A DNA stretch of 64,000 nucleotides, from positions 186,001 through 250,000 of the forward strand of contig JAHBZE010000001.1 of the NCBI GenBank assembly GCA_019635585.1. Reading direction: 5' to 3'. The notes below the pieces were generated by a model that saw nothing but the letters and a program-made list of their open reading frames with translations, did no database searches and had not been told where the DNA came from. Below are positions 54,431 to 62,303 of this stretch, piece by piece (the first letter of the stretch is position 1; each line of letters opens with the position of its first letter). This DNA comes from Xanthobacteraceae bacterium. Its GTDB lineage: Bacteria > Pseudomonadota > Alphaproteobacteria > Rhizobiales > Xanthobacteraceae. Both the position numbers and the translations under genes were made by a program.

Positions 54431-54763
54431 TTTTTAACGCCACTCCAAACCGCTATACGAACACGAGGAAGCCCCGCAACTTGCGGGGCTTCTTTTAGTC
54501 CAGATTGTCCCTGGCCGCGATCAACGGAAACGCTAATCCCACCATGCGTTTACAGCTGCAAACGCGGCCGCAGTCTGTGCGCCGTAAGTCCGGCGTGAAG
54601 CGGCCAACGGAGATGGGTTCCATACCGAGTAAGAACCGACCGTCGCCTCGTACAGCATGTTTCCAGGCCGCAGCCCCTTTTGGGGCCGCGCGCACGCGGC
54701 CAATAGTCTCCTCCGCGCAAGCGGCGTGTATGCTAGACTTAGTACTGACCCTAGGGCCGACGC
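54431..54763. other. Intergenic stretch with a strong hairpin
   Basis: About 330 bp between the divergent TauE/SafE gene and the small membrane gene. It contains the stem GAAGCCCCGC (54468-54477) with GCGGGGCTTC (54483-54492) followed by TTTTAG on the plus strand, i.e. a terminator-like hairpin with no plus-strand gene ahead of it. A short minus-strand frame ending at 54533 has unremarkable codon use and is not called. Nothing else is evident. Confidence 0.5.
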
Positions 54764-55066
54764 ATGCCTTCCAATAAAAACGACAAGGACATCGAAATCA
54801 TTCCACCGGACGGCACCCACCGCGGGCGGCGCAATCCCGAGTGGGTCTATATCTCAGTCAACGGCGGCGAGTATTCGTTCAAGAACCTGCCGCTGCACAA
54901 ACGGATCATGCTCGCCGCAGCATGGTTCGGCGGATTGCTTGTTTTCGGCTTTCTGATCTTTCTGGTCGTTGCAAGTGCGGTGCTGGTCTGGATTCCGTTC
55001 CTGCTTGCAATCGCGGTGATCACCGCATTTGTGCTATTCTTCCGCACGAAATTCTATCGTAGGTAG
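54764..55066 (+). CDS. Small membrane protein of unknown function
   Basis: A 100-residue protein. The first 50 residues are polar and charged (MPSNKNDKDIEIIPPDG), then two adjacent membrane spans follow (IMLAAAWFGGLLVFGFLIFL and VLVWIPFLLAIAVITAFVLF) and a basic end (RTKFYRR). No family recognised. The frame is clean and in character with the genome; downstream lies gene debris. Confidence 0.65.
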   Translation: MPSNKNDKDIEIIPPDGTHRGRRNPEWVYISVNGGEYSFKNLPLHKRIMLAAAWFGGLLVFGFLIFLVVASAVLVWIPFLLAIAVITAFVLFFRTKFYRR

Positions 55067-55079
55067 AATACCTCCTACG

Positions 55080-55367
55080 CTATCCTGCGTGATCGCGCAG
55101 GAACTGCTCTACAATCCCGTTAAATACATCTGGCGCTTCTACGTAGGCAGCGTGACCGACACCCCGAATGCTGATGCTGCGCGCATCCGGAAGAAAATCA
55201 AGCATTGCTTCCGAGCGCTGCGGCATGACGACGGTATAGGGGTCGCGCGGCGCTTTCAGAACCGCGTCCTTTTCGCCAATTTCGACAATACCTCCGCGGT
55301 ACATGACCTCGACGCGGCTCGCGATGCAATTTACGACCGCTAGATCGTGCGTGATCAGCAAATACAA
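55080..55367 (-). pseudogene. Composite remnant: ABC ATPase tail joined to alpha/beta-hydrolase tail
   Basis: A 95-residue open frame made of two unrelated ends. The first half (MYLLITHDLAVVNCIASRVE, then VMYRGGIVEIGEKDAVLKAP) is the region after Walker B of an oligopeptide-type ABC ATPase. The second half (DARSISIRGVGHAAYVEAPD, then VFNGIVEQFLRDHAG) is the C-terminal end of an alpha/beta hydrolase with its catalytic His (GVGHAA). Neither has its catalytic N-terminal portion. It abuts a third gene fragment on the other strand. I read it as debris of deletions that fused in frame, not as a working gene. Confidence 0.7.
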
Positions 55368-55815
55368 TCGCCATCGCTTCTCGATTTGCGGTCACGGCGG
55401 CGGCGCGCAGTGGGTGCAGCGTTACGTGCTGCATAGCGGCGGCCGCTATATCGAGCGCGCGGTCGCGGCGAACCCGGGCTGGTATCTGCTGCCCGATAAT
55501 GAGTTCACTTATCCATACGGTTTGAACAAGGCGCCGATTCCACAGGCTACGCTGCGCAATGCCTTCGGAACACGTTTCACGCTTCTGCTCGGACAGGACG
55601 ACCGCCGTACCACCGGTATTATTCGCGACAACAAGCAGACCCGCGCGCAGGGCGCAAACCGCTACGAGCGTGGTCACTTCTATTTCAAGCGTGCGGCCGC
55701 GGACGCGCAGCGGATCGGCGCGCCGTTTGCGTGGCAGTTACGCGAAGTGCCGGGCGCGGGACACGAAAACGAAGACATGGCACCGGCTGCAGCCGACGTT
55801 CTCAAAGGGCGCTAA
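55366..55815 (+). pseudogene. 5'-truncated alpha/beta-hydrolase remnant lacking the nucleophile
   Basis: About 148 codons of a hydrolase: from ICGHGGGAQWVQRY through ERAVAANPGWYLLPDNEFTY to REVPGAGHENEDMAPAAADV. The nucleophile elbow should read GHSAGAQ-like with serine, but is GHGGG here, and everything upstream is missing; the sequence begins exactly where the opposite-strand remnant ends. No start codon fits the fragment. Dead on two counts. Confidence 0.7.
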
Positions 55816-55842
55816 CGTAGGGCGTCTCGCGAGCGAGAGCGC

Positions 55843-56961
55843 CTATATCGCCTCGCCCGTCGTGCCGCCGTCCCGTTTCTGCGTGGCTTTGCTCTTTCGA
55901 TCCTGCCAAAGCGTGCGCAACTTCCCGACGATGCCGGTCGGGAAAAAATAAACGCTTAGGATAAAGAGAATACCGAGCCAGAGCAGCCAGCGGTCTGCGG
56001 ATAGAAACGAAGATACGAGCGGTATTCCCGCTGCAGCCTCGCCGAGCTTGCCCATCAACGCGGGCAGATAATTCTCGGCAATGATCATGAGGGTCGCGCC
56101 GATGGCCGCGCCATAAAGTGTGCCCATGCCGCCGATCACGACCATCAACAGCACGTCAATCATGATCGAAAACGAAAGCGTGGTGTCAGGTCCAGTGTAG
56201 CGCAGCCATAGCGCGAGCAGAACGCCCGCGAGCGCTGCCATCATCGTGGACACCACGCTCGCAATCGAGCGATAGACCACCACCGGATAGCCGAGCGCCT
56301 CGGCGCGGAATTCGTTTTCGCGGATCGCCTGCAACACGCTGCCGAACGGCGAATTCACGACGCGCAACAGAAGCAGGAAACCGAAAAGTGCCGCGAAGAA
56401 TACGATGTAATAGGTGACAATGCGGCCGTTCACCGCCGTGCCGAAGATCGGCTGCTCGAACAGGCGGAACGACGGACGCAGGATTTCCGGCACACTGTAG
56501 TTCAGGCCGTCTTCGCCACCGGTGAAGCCCGAAAGCTGCGAGGCAAGCACAAGAAAAGCGGTCGCTACCGCGAGGGTGATCATGGCAAAGAAGATCGCGC
56601 GCACGCGCAGCGAGAACAGCCCAATCACCAACGCAACCATCCCTGCGACGGCAATTGCGATGAAAATGCCGAGCGCGAGCGCGCTCCAGGACGGGCCCAG
56701 CCGCGACAGCGCAATCGCAGCGCCATAGCCGCCGATGCCGAAGAACATCGTATGGGCGAAGGACACAATGCCGGTATAGCCGAGCAAGAGGTCGTAGGAT
56801 GCAACTAGCAAAATGAACACGCAGATCTTCGCGGCGACGTTCAGCGGCTGCGCGCCGGAGAACAGAAACGGCGCGAGTGTCAGCACGAACAGTATCACGA
56901 GTAGTGCTACCGTCAGTATGGGCGAACGCGGTGTATCGCCGGAGAGAATGCGCGCGAGCAT
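55843..56961 (-). CDS. livM: Branched-chain-type (HAAT) ABC transporter permease LivM
   Basis: A 372-residue permease with about ten membrane spans; the LivM hallmark SYDLLLGYTGIVSFAHTMFF-GIGGYGAA is present, with the EAA-like VLQAIRENEFRAEALGYPV. The start ATG 56961 is 8 bp after livH. It is the last gene of an importer operon (binding protein, LivG, LivF, LivH, LivM). Confidence 0.92.
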   Translation of the reverse strand: MLARILSGDTPRSPILTVALLVILFVLTLAPFLFSGAQPLNVAAKICVFILLVASYDLLLGYTGIVSFAHTMFFGIGGYGAAIALSRLGPSWSALALGIFIAIAVAGMVALVIGLFSLRVRAIFFAMITLAVATAFLVLASQLSGFTGGEDGLNYSVPEILRPSFRLFEQPIFGTAVNGRIVTYYIVFFAALFGFLLLLRVVNSPFGSVLQAIRENEFRAEALGYPVVVYRSIASVVSTMMAALAGVLLALWLRYTGPDTTLSFSIMIDVLLMVVIGGMGTLYGAAIGATLMIIAENYLPALMGKLGEAAAGIPLVSSFLSADRWLLWLGILFILSVYFFPTGIVGKLRTLWQDRKSKATQKRDGGTTGEAI

Positions 56962-56969
56962 GTGCGGCC

Positions 56970-57992
56970 TCAGACCTTCACCACGGGGTAAAGCCCCTGC
57001 GGGCGCCACATCAGCACGACCAGCATCAGCGCGATGTTGGAGATGAGCGCGATTTTCGGCTCGAGAAACGCGGTGTAGTTCGCGACCAGCGCGACCAGCA
57101 GCGAACCGATCAGGCAGCCGCCGATCGAGCCGAGGCCGCCGATGATGACGACGATGAAGATCAATACCAGCACCTGCAGACCCATGCCGATCGTGAGCGT
57201 TTGCTGGTAGAAGCCCCACATCACGCCACCTAAACCCGCGAGCGCCGAACCCGCGGCGAAGACACCGACGAACAGCCGGCGAATGCGATAGCCGAGCGCT
57301 TCCACCATTTCCGGGTTTTCGACGCCGGCGCGAACCAGAAGCCCGATCCGCGTGCGATTCAGCACAAGCATCATCGCAAGAAACACCGCAACGCCGATCA
57401 CGACGGCGATCAACCGATAGCGCTCGACGATCATGTCAGGCCCGATCGCAAGCCCGCCGCGGAAATTCTGCGGCAAAGCGATGGTGATCGGGCTGCCGCC
57501 AAAGAAAACGTGCAGCAGTTGCTCAATGATGATGAGGCCGCCCATAGTCACGAGAATCTGTTTCAGGTGCTGGCGATAGACGGGCCGGATGATCAAGCGC
57601 TCGAATACGAGCCCGAACATGCCGGAAACCGCCATGGCGACAAGAATGCACAGGACCAGCACACCGATATTCAGCGCGAGCGACGGCGACTCCACCCACC
57701 CTGTCAGCGGCCGCAGCACCAGCAGGCTCATGTAGGCGCCGACGGAAATGAAAACGCCGTGACCGAAATTGATCACATCCATCAGGCCGAATACGAGAGT
57801 CAGGCCGGACGCCATGATGAAAATGATCATTCCCATCGCGAGTGCGGCCACCGTCAGCGTGACCCAGGTCGAGAAACTGCCGATAAGCGGCAGCGCGATC
57901 AGCGCGACCGCTACCGGGATCAGGATCGGAATCCAGTCGATCGGAGGAGATGCGAGTGCCGTTTCTTCACGCTCGGCGGTACGGTCGGTCAT
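56970..57992 (-). CDS. livH: Branched-chain-type (HAAT) ABC transporter permease LivH
   Basis: A 340-residue permease with eight or more spans; ASGLTLVFGLMDVINFGHGV and later VRAGVENPEMVEALGYRI are family landmarks. A 30-residue polar N-terminus precedes the first span. The start overlaps the livF stop by 4 bp (ATGA). Confidence 0.92.
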   Translation of the reverse strand: MTDRTAEREETALASPPIDWIPILIPVAVALIALPLIGSFSTWVTLTVAALAMGMIIFIMASGLTLVFGLMDVINFGHGVFISVGAYMSLLVLRPLTGWVESPSLALNIGVLVLCILVAMAVSGMFGLVFERLIIRPVYRQHLKQILVTMGGLIIIEQLLHVFFGGSPITIALPQNFRGGLAIGPDMIVERYRLIAVVIGVAVFLAMMLVLNRTRIGLLVRAGVENPEMVEALGYRIRRLFVGVFAAGSALAGLGGVMWGFYQQTLTIGMGLQVLVLIFIVVIIGGLGSIGGCLIGSLLVALVANYTAFLEPKIALISNIALMLVVLMWRPQGLYPVVKV

Positions 57993-58714
57993 TGGTGCGC
58001 ATCCATATGCAGGCCGAGCAGGCGATGCTGAAGCGCATGATCGGCAGCGAGTTCGGCCATCGCGCCGCGATGCACGATACGGCCGTCGTCCATCACCGCG
58101 ACCGCATCGCCGAGCATCTTCGCGGCCATGAAATTCTGCTCGACCAGCAACACGGTCGCGCCCGCGTTCTTCACTTCGCGGAACGCCTTGATCATGTTCG
58201 CGACGATGGCGGGCGCTAGCCCCTTGGTCGGTTCGTCGACGAGAATGAGATCGCGCGGCTCGATCAGCGCGCGCGCAATCGCGAGCATCTGCTTCTGCCC
58301 GCCGGAAAGCGTCCCCGCCGCGGAGCCGAAAAAGCGCTGCATGGCTGGAAACAAGGAGAATATCCATTCAAGACGCGTGGCATCGATCTTTCCGGCGCGC
58401 GCTGCGAGGAGCAGATTTTCGCGCACGGTAAGACCCGAGAAGACGCTCATGTTCTCGGGAATATATGCGATGCCGGCAGCCGCGATTTCGGGCGTCGGAC
58501 GCGCCGTCATATCCTGGCCCGCGAAGCGAATATTTCCCTGCGACGCTTTCCAGAGGCCCATGATGGTGCGCAGCGTCGTGGTCTTGCCCGCGCCATTGCG
58601 ACCGAGCAACACCGTAAAGCTGCCGCGGGGCACTTCGAAATCAACGCCCTGCAGAATGTGATAGCGGCCGATATGCGTGTGCACGCCTTCGAGCGTCAAA
58701 AGCGGATCAGGCAT
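57989..58714 (-). CDS. livF: Branched-chain-type (HAAT) ABC transporter ATPase LivF
   Basis: A 241-residue ATPase: Walker A GRNGAGKTT, signature LSGGQKQM, Walker B LILVDEPTKGLAP. Typical LivF size. The start ATG 58714 overlaps the livG end by 8 bp, and the stop overlaps livH. Confidence 0.93.
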   Translation of the reverse strand: MPDPLLTLEGVHTHIGRYHILQGVDFEVPRGSFTVLLGRNGAGKTTTLRTIMGLWKASQGNIRFAGQDMTARPTPEIAAAGIAYIPENMSVFSGLTVRENLLLAARAGKIDATRLEWIFSLFPAMQRFFGSAAGTLSGGQKQMLAIARALIEPRDLILVDEPTKGLAPAIVANMIKAFREVKNAGATVLLVEQNFMAAKMLGDAVAVMDDGRIVHRGAMAELAADHALQHRLLGLHMDAHQ

Positions 58715-59477
58715 CCTCGAACTCCTGTCCGAGATAGGCTTCGCGCACAATCGCTGAAGCCATGACTTCCGCGGGCTCGCCGTCCGCAACCAGCGTACCG
58801 TTATGCAACACGATGATGCGTCCCGCGAGCGAGCGCACTACATCCAGCTTGTGCTCGACCAGCAGGATCGTCTTGGATGCGTCCCGCTTCAACTCGCCGA
58901 TGATCTCGAGCACGTTCGGAACTTCGTCTACCGACATACCGGCGGTCGGCTCGTCGAACATAAAAACATCCGGCTCAAGCGCGATCAGGAGCGCGATTTC
59001 GAGCTTACGCTGATCGCCGTGCGGCAGCGTGCCGACGATCGTCTCGCGCTTGTCTGCAAGCCGCACCCGCTCGAGGATGACACTTGCGGCGTGCATTACG
59101 TCGCTACGGTCGGTCCAGAGCGCGAGCAAGCTCAGACCCGCGCGTGCCCTCGCCTGCACGGCCAGACGAATGTTCTCGAACACCGAGAGATTAGGAAACA
59201 GGTTTGTGAGTTGAAACGCGCGGCCAAGTCCACGCTGCGTGCGCGCGGATGCCGGCAGGTTCGTTATATCCCTGCCGTGCAGGAGCACCTTTCCGGCGCT
59301 CGCCGCGAGTTGTCCCGAGATGAGATTGAAATAAGTCGTCTTGCCCGCGCCGTTCGGCCCGACGATCGCGGTCAACGTGCCCGGCAGGAATGCACAAGTG
59401 ACCTTGTTCACCGCCACATGTCCGCCGAAGCGAATGGTGAGGTCTTGCGTTTCCAGAACCGGAGCCGTGGCGCTCAT
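58707..59477 (-). CDS. livG: Branched-chain-type (HAAT) ABC transporter ATPase LivG
   Basis: A 256-residue ATPase: Walker A GPNGAGKTT, Q-loop in RAFQLTNLFP, Walker B VFMFDEPTAGMS. The usual LSGG signature is replaced by LPHGDQRKLE, as in a subset of LivG proteins. Start ATG 59477 has GAGGAGA just upstream. A strong hairpin lies between it and the binding-protein gene. Confidence 0.92.
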   Translation of the reverse strand: MSATAPVLETQDLTIRFGGHVAVNKVTCAFLPGTLTAIVGPNGAGKTTYFNLISGQLAASAGKVLLHGRDITNLPASARTQRGLGRAFQLTNLFPNLSVFENIRLAVQARARAGLSLLALWTDRSDVMHAASVILERVRLADKRETIVGTLPHGDQRKLEIALLIALEPDVFMFDEPTAGMSVDEVPNVLEIIGELKRDASKTILLVEHKLDVVRSLAGRIIVLHNGTLVADGEPAEVMASAIVREAYLGQEFEDA

Positions 59478-59493
59478 CGTCTCCTCGGAAGAA

Positions 59494-59522
59494 GGGCGAA
59501 GCGGGTTCTCCGCTTCGCCCTT
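59494..59522 (-). terminator. Intercistronic hairpin after the HAAT binding-protein gene
   Basis: GGGCGAAGCGG (59494-59504) pairs with CCGCTTCGCCC (59510-59520), an 11-bp stem extendable to 13. On the minus strand it is followed by TTCTTCC. It probably gives a stable, abundant binding-protein message with reduced read-through to livGFHM. Confidence 0.65.
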
Positions 59523-59544
59523 TTTAGCATGCCGCTGTGAGCGG

Positions 59545-60759
59545 CTAGCGCTTGTTGGTGACCGGAATTGGCAGTTCGGAAGCCGGAATGACGCGCACCA
59601 GATCAAGCAGGTCGTTACCCTTGGCGTCGGCCTTGACCTTGAACTGATACATTTCCTGCACCGCCTGATGATCTTCCTTGCGGAAGGTCATGGTTCCCTT
59701 CGGCGTTTCGAAGCTCAAGCCTTCCATCGCGGCGATCAGCGCTTCGGTGTCGGTCGACTTCGCAGCCTTTACCGCAGCGAGCACGGCAGCGGCAGCGGCG
59801 AAGCCACCGGCGGTGAAGAAGTCCGGCGGCGAGTTGAAGCGCTTCTGGTGCTCGGAGACGAGCCACTTGTTCATCGCGTTCTGCGGGAAGCCCCAGTAGT
59901 AATAGATCGCGCCTTCCATGCCCGGATAGTCTTTATAGAGCTGCATCACGGGTAGGATATTGCCGCCCGGCATCAACTCGATCTTGTAACGGCCGGGATT
60001 GAGTGCTGCGATCTTCGGGAGCGGATGCGGGCCCGCCCAGATGATCGGAATGAACTTGCGGCCCGGCTTGTCCTTCAGCGCATCGAACAGGCGCTGCGCA
60101 TAAGCCGTGAAGTCGGTCGTGTTCTGCGGCGCATATTCTTCCGCGACGATCTTCACGTTTGGCCGGATCGCGGCGAGCGCCGCTTTCAGCGCGGCAATGC
60201 CGTCCTTGCCGAAGGCATAGTCCTGCGCGAGCGTCGCGATATAAACCTCGCCGTCTTTCGGGAAAGCCGCGGCGGCCGCATAAGCGTCCTGCGTCGAGTT
60301 GCGGCTAGTGCGGAAAATGTAGCGATTCCAGCGCGCGCCGGTGATCGCATCGGCGACCGCGGGCTCGACGAGCAGTATCTTCTTATAGTCCTGCGCTATC
60401 TGCAGCATTGCGAGCGCGGCTGCTGACGACGTGGTGCCGACGGCGATATCGACTTTCTCGTCGGCATAAGCCTGCTCGAGCAACGAGCGGGCAAGATCGG
60501 GCTTGATCTGGTCGTCCTTCACGATGACGGAGATCTTCCGCCCTTCCCAGACCATCGTACCTTTGGTCAGATATTCGAGGCCCAGCATGAAGCCGATCTC
60601 GGTCTGTTTCGCATAAGCCTCTAGCGGGCCGGTCTTGCCCGCGATCAACGCGATCTTGAGATCCTGCGCTTGCGCCGACCCGGCAGCGAAAGCGAATGTC
60701 GCAACGGCCAGAGAAACGACGGCGCGCAGCGGTCCGGCACGGCGGGATTGCCCTTTCAT
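59545..60759 (-). CDS. HAAT-family ABC transporter substrate-binding protein
   Basis: A 404-residue periplasmic binding protein of the LivK type (Peripla_BP_6): signal peptide with VVSLAVATFAFAAGSAQAQ, cleaved after AQA, then LKIALIAGKTGPLEAYAKQT. The start ATG 60759 follows GGGAGGGTTTC. First gene of the importer operon; divergent from the TetR gene across a dyad-rich region. Because the divergent operon encodes acyl-CoA enzymes, the ligand is more likely an organic or aromatic acid than an amino acid. Confidence 0.9.
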   Translation of the reverse strand: MKGQSRRAGPLRAVVSLAVATFAFAAGSAQAQDLKIALIAGKTGPLEAYAKQTEIGFMLGLEYLTKGTMVWEGRKISVIVKDDQIKPDLARSLLEQAYADEKVDIAVGTTSSAAALAMLQIAQDYKKILLVEPAVADAITGARWNRYIFRTSRNSTQDAYAAAAAFPKDGEVYIATLAQDYAFGKDGIAALKAALAAIRPNVKIVAEEYAPQNTTDFTAYAQRLFDALKDKPGRKFIPIIWAGPHPLPKIAALNPGRYKIELMPGGNILPVMQLYKDYPGMEGAIYYYWGFPQNAMNKWLVSEHQKRFNSPPDFFTAGGFAAAAAVLAAVKAAKSTDTEALIAAMEGLSFETPKGTMTFRKEDHQAVQEMYQFKVKADAKGNDLLDLVRVIPASELPIPVTNKR

Positions 60760-60781
60760 GAAACCCTCCCAAAAATTGACT

Positions 60782-60805
60782 ATCAACATGACAGTTGATT
60801 CATGT
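60782..60805. promoter_or_regulatory. Overlapping dyads, candidate TetR operator
   Basis: ATCAAC-N6-GTTGAT (60782-60799) overlaps ACATGA-N8-TCATGT (60786-60805). They lie 23 bp before the importer operon start and about 115 bp before the tetR-type gene, well placed to control both. Confidence 0.45.
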
Positions 60806-60919
60806 ATCATGTTATTTGTTGTTCTTGCGGTAAAGGTAGCTAGCGAAGAAAATACCGTCAAGATACCTATTTCATGGGGTTTCGATCCCGCCGGCAACCT
60901 GAAATATGACGACGTAATC

Positions 60920-61540
60920 ATGTCCGATTCCGACCCTTCCCCAGCGGCCCTCGCGCCCAAAACCAACCGGGGCGAGCTGACCCGGCAGAAAATCCTGGAC
61001 GCCGCCGAGCGGGAGATCGGGCAGAAGGGCTTTGCCGAAGCCTCCGTAAGCGCAATCACGGCGGAAGCCGCCGTCGCACAGGGTACGTTCTACCTCTACT
61101 TCCGCAACAAGGAGGACGTGTTGCGCGAACTCGTGCTGCGCATGGGCCGCCGCTTGCGGCGCCATCTTACGCTTGCCATCGCCGACGCAAACTCGCGGCT
61201 GGAGGCGGAACGCGCTGGCCTCCTCGCCTTCCTCGAGTTCGCGCGTGCCAACCCGAACCTCTATCGCGTGGTCGAGGAATCGCAATTCGTCGATCCTTCG
61301 GTCTATCACCGCTATTACGACGACTTCGCGCGCAACTACCGCTCGGCGCTGATCGCCGCCGAAGGCACCGGCGAAATCCGTCCGGGCAACGCCGAAATCC
61401 GCGCCTGGGCGCTGATGGGTCTCGCGGTCATGCTCGGGCACCGCTACGGCATCTGGGATACCTCGGTGCCGCTGAAGCCGATCGCGGACGCCGCTTTCGA
61501 CATGATCGCGGTCGGGCTGGAGCGGCGCGATGACGCCTGA
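60920..61540 (+). CDS. TetR/AcrR-family regulator
   Basis: A 206-residue repressor: the N-terminal helix-turn-helix is ILDAAEREIGQKGFAEASVS, then AITAEAAVAQGTFYLYFRNK, followed by an all-helical ligand domain. Start ATG 60920, chosen for the family-typical short N-terminus. The stop overlaps the hydratase gene by 11 bp, so it is co-translated with the acyl-CoA genes, and it is divergent from the HAAT importer. The probable ligand is an acyl-CoA of the pathway. Confidence 0.85.
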   Translation: MSDSDPSPAALAPKTNRGELTRQKILDAAEREIGQKGFAEASVSAITAEAAVAQGTFYLYFRNKEDVLRELVLRMGRRLRRHLTLAIADANSRLEAERAGLLAFLEFARANPNLYRVVEESQFVDPSVYHRYYDDFARNYRSALIAAEGTGEIRPGNAEIRAWALMGLAVMLGHRYGIWDTSVPLKPIADAAFDMIAVGLERRDDA

Positions 61541-62303
61541 GCCGCTCGTGCTGCTTGAGATCGCTGACGATGTCGCGCGGATCACGCTGAACCGCCCGCA
61601 ACGTCACAACAGCCTCGTCCCGGAACTGGTTGTTGCGCTCAACGGCGCGCTTGCCGAAGTGCGCAAGCACAATCCCGCTGCGTTGGTACTCGCTGGCGTC
61701 GGAAGAAGTTTTTCTACCGGCGGAGACGTCACAGCCTTCCATGCCGTCCCCCGTGGAAAACGGCGTGCTTATGCAGAAACACTGGTCGGTGGACTGCACG
61801 AAGCAATCCTCGCGCTTCTCGATATGCCAATGCCCGTGATCGCGCGCGTGCACGGGCCGGTGACCGGAGGCTCGCTCGGCCTCGTGTTGGCTTCCGATCT
61901 CGTAGCGATCTCGTCTTCGGCGTTCATCGCTCCTTATTATGTCGATGTCGGCTTCTCGCCCGATGGCGGCTGGACTGCACTCCTGCCGGAACGCATCGGT
62001 GCCGCGCGTGCGCGCGAAATCCAGCTTCTGAATCTGCATATTTCGGCCGAAGCCGCCGTTGCATATGGAATTGCGACCAAAGCAGTGACGGCGGAACACA
62101 TCGATCATGTCATCGACGGCTGGGTCGAAAAGCTCAAGACCGACACACCCGGCAGCGTGCGTGCTACGCGCGCGCTTCTGCTGCCGACCGCGCTCCGCAT
62201 GGAAATCGCGGGCAAGCTTCGGCGCGAGTTCGATTGCTTCCTCGACCAGATCGAGAGCGACGAAGCAGACGCCGGCATGGCGAAATTCCTGGCGGTCGCG
62301 TGA
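61530..62303 (+). CDS. Enoyl-CoA hydratase/isomerase family protein
   Basis: A 257-residue crotonase-fold protein: the oxyanion-hole regions are GRSFSTGGDVTAF and VTGGSLGLVLASDL. The usual catalytic glutamates of hydratases are not at their places: where PE is expected it reads APYYVD, and GFSPDGGWTALLP carries an Asp like PaaG-type isomerases. It may therefore be an isomerase or another crotonase rather than a classical hydratase. It sits between tetR and an acyl-CoA ligase with 11- and 1-bp overlaps. Confidence 0.82.
   Translation: MTPEPLVLLEIADDVARITLNRPQRHNSLVPELVVALNGALAEVRKHNPAALVLAGVGRSFSTGGDVTAFHAVPRGKRRAYAETLVGGLHEAILALLDMPMPVIARVHGPVTGGSLGLVLASDLVAISSSAFIAPYYVDVGFSPDGGWTALLPERIGAARAREIQLLNLHISAEAAVAYGIATKAVTAEHIDHVIDGWVEKLKTDTPGSVRATRALLLPTALRMEIAGKLRREFDCFLDQIESDEADAGMAKFLAVA

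Noticed and set aside
54468-54496. Hairpin with T-run as terminator of a specific gene
   Set aside because: The T-run is on the plus strand, but no plus-strand gene ends ahead of it; kept only as a hairpin in the intergenic note.
54533-54658. Possible 41-residue minus-strand gene before the TauE/SafE gene
   Set aside because: It has a weak ribosome site and third-position GC no higher than the background, and no recognisable family; not enough to call.
55366-55815. Functional alpha/beta hydrolase
   Set aside because: The N-terminal half is absent and the nucleophile serine is glycine, so it is listed as a remnant.
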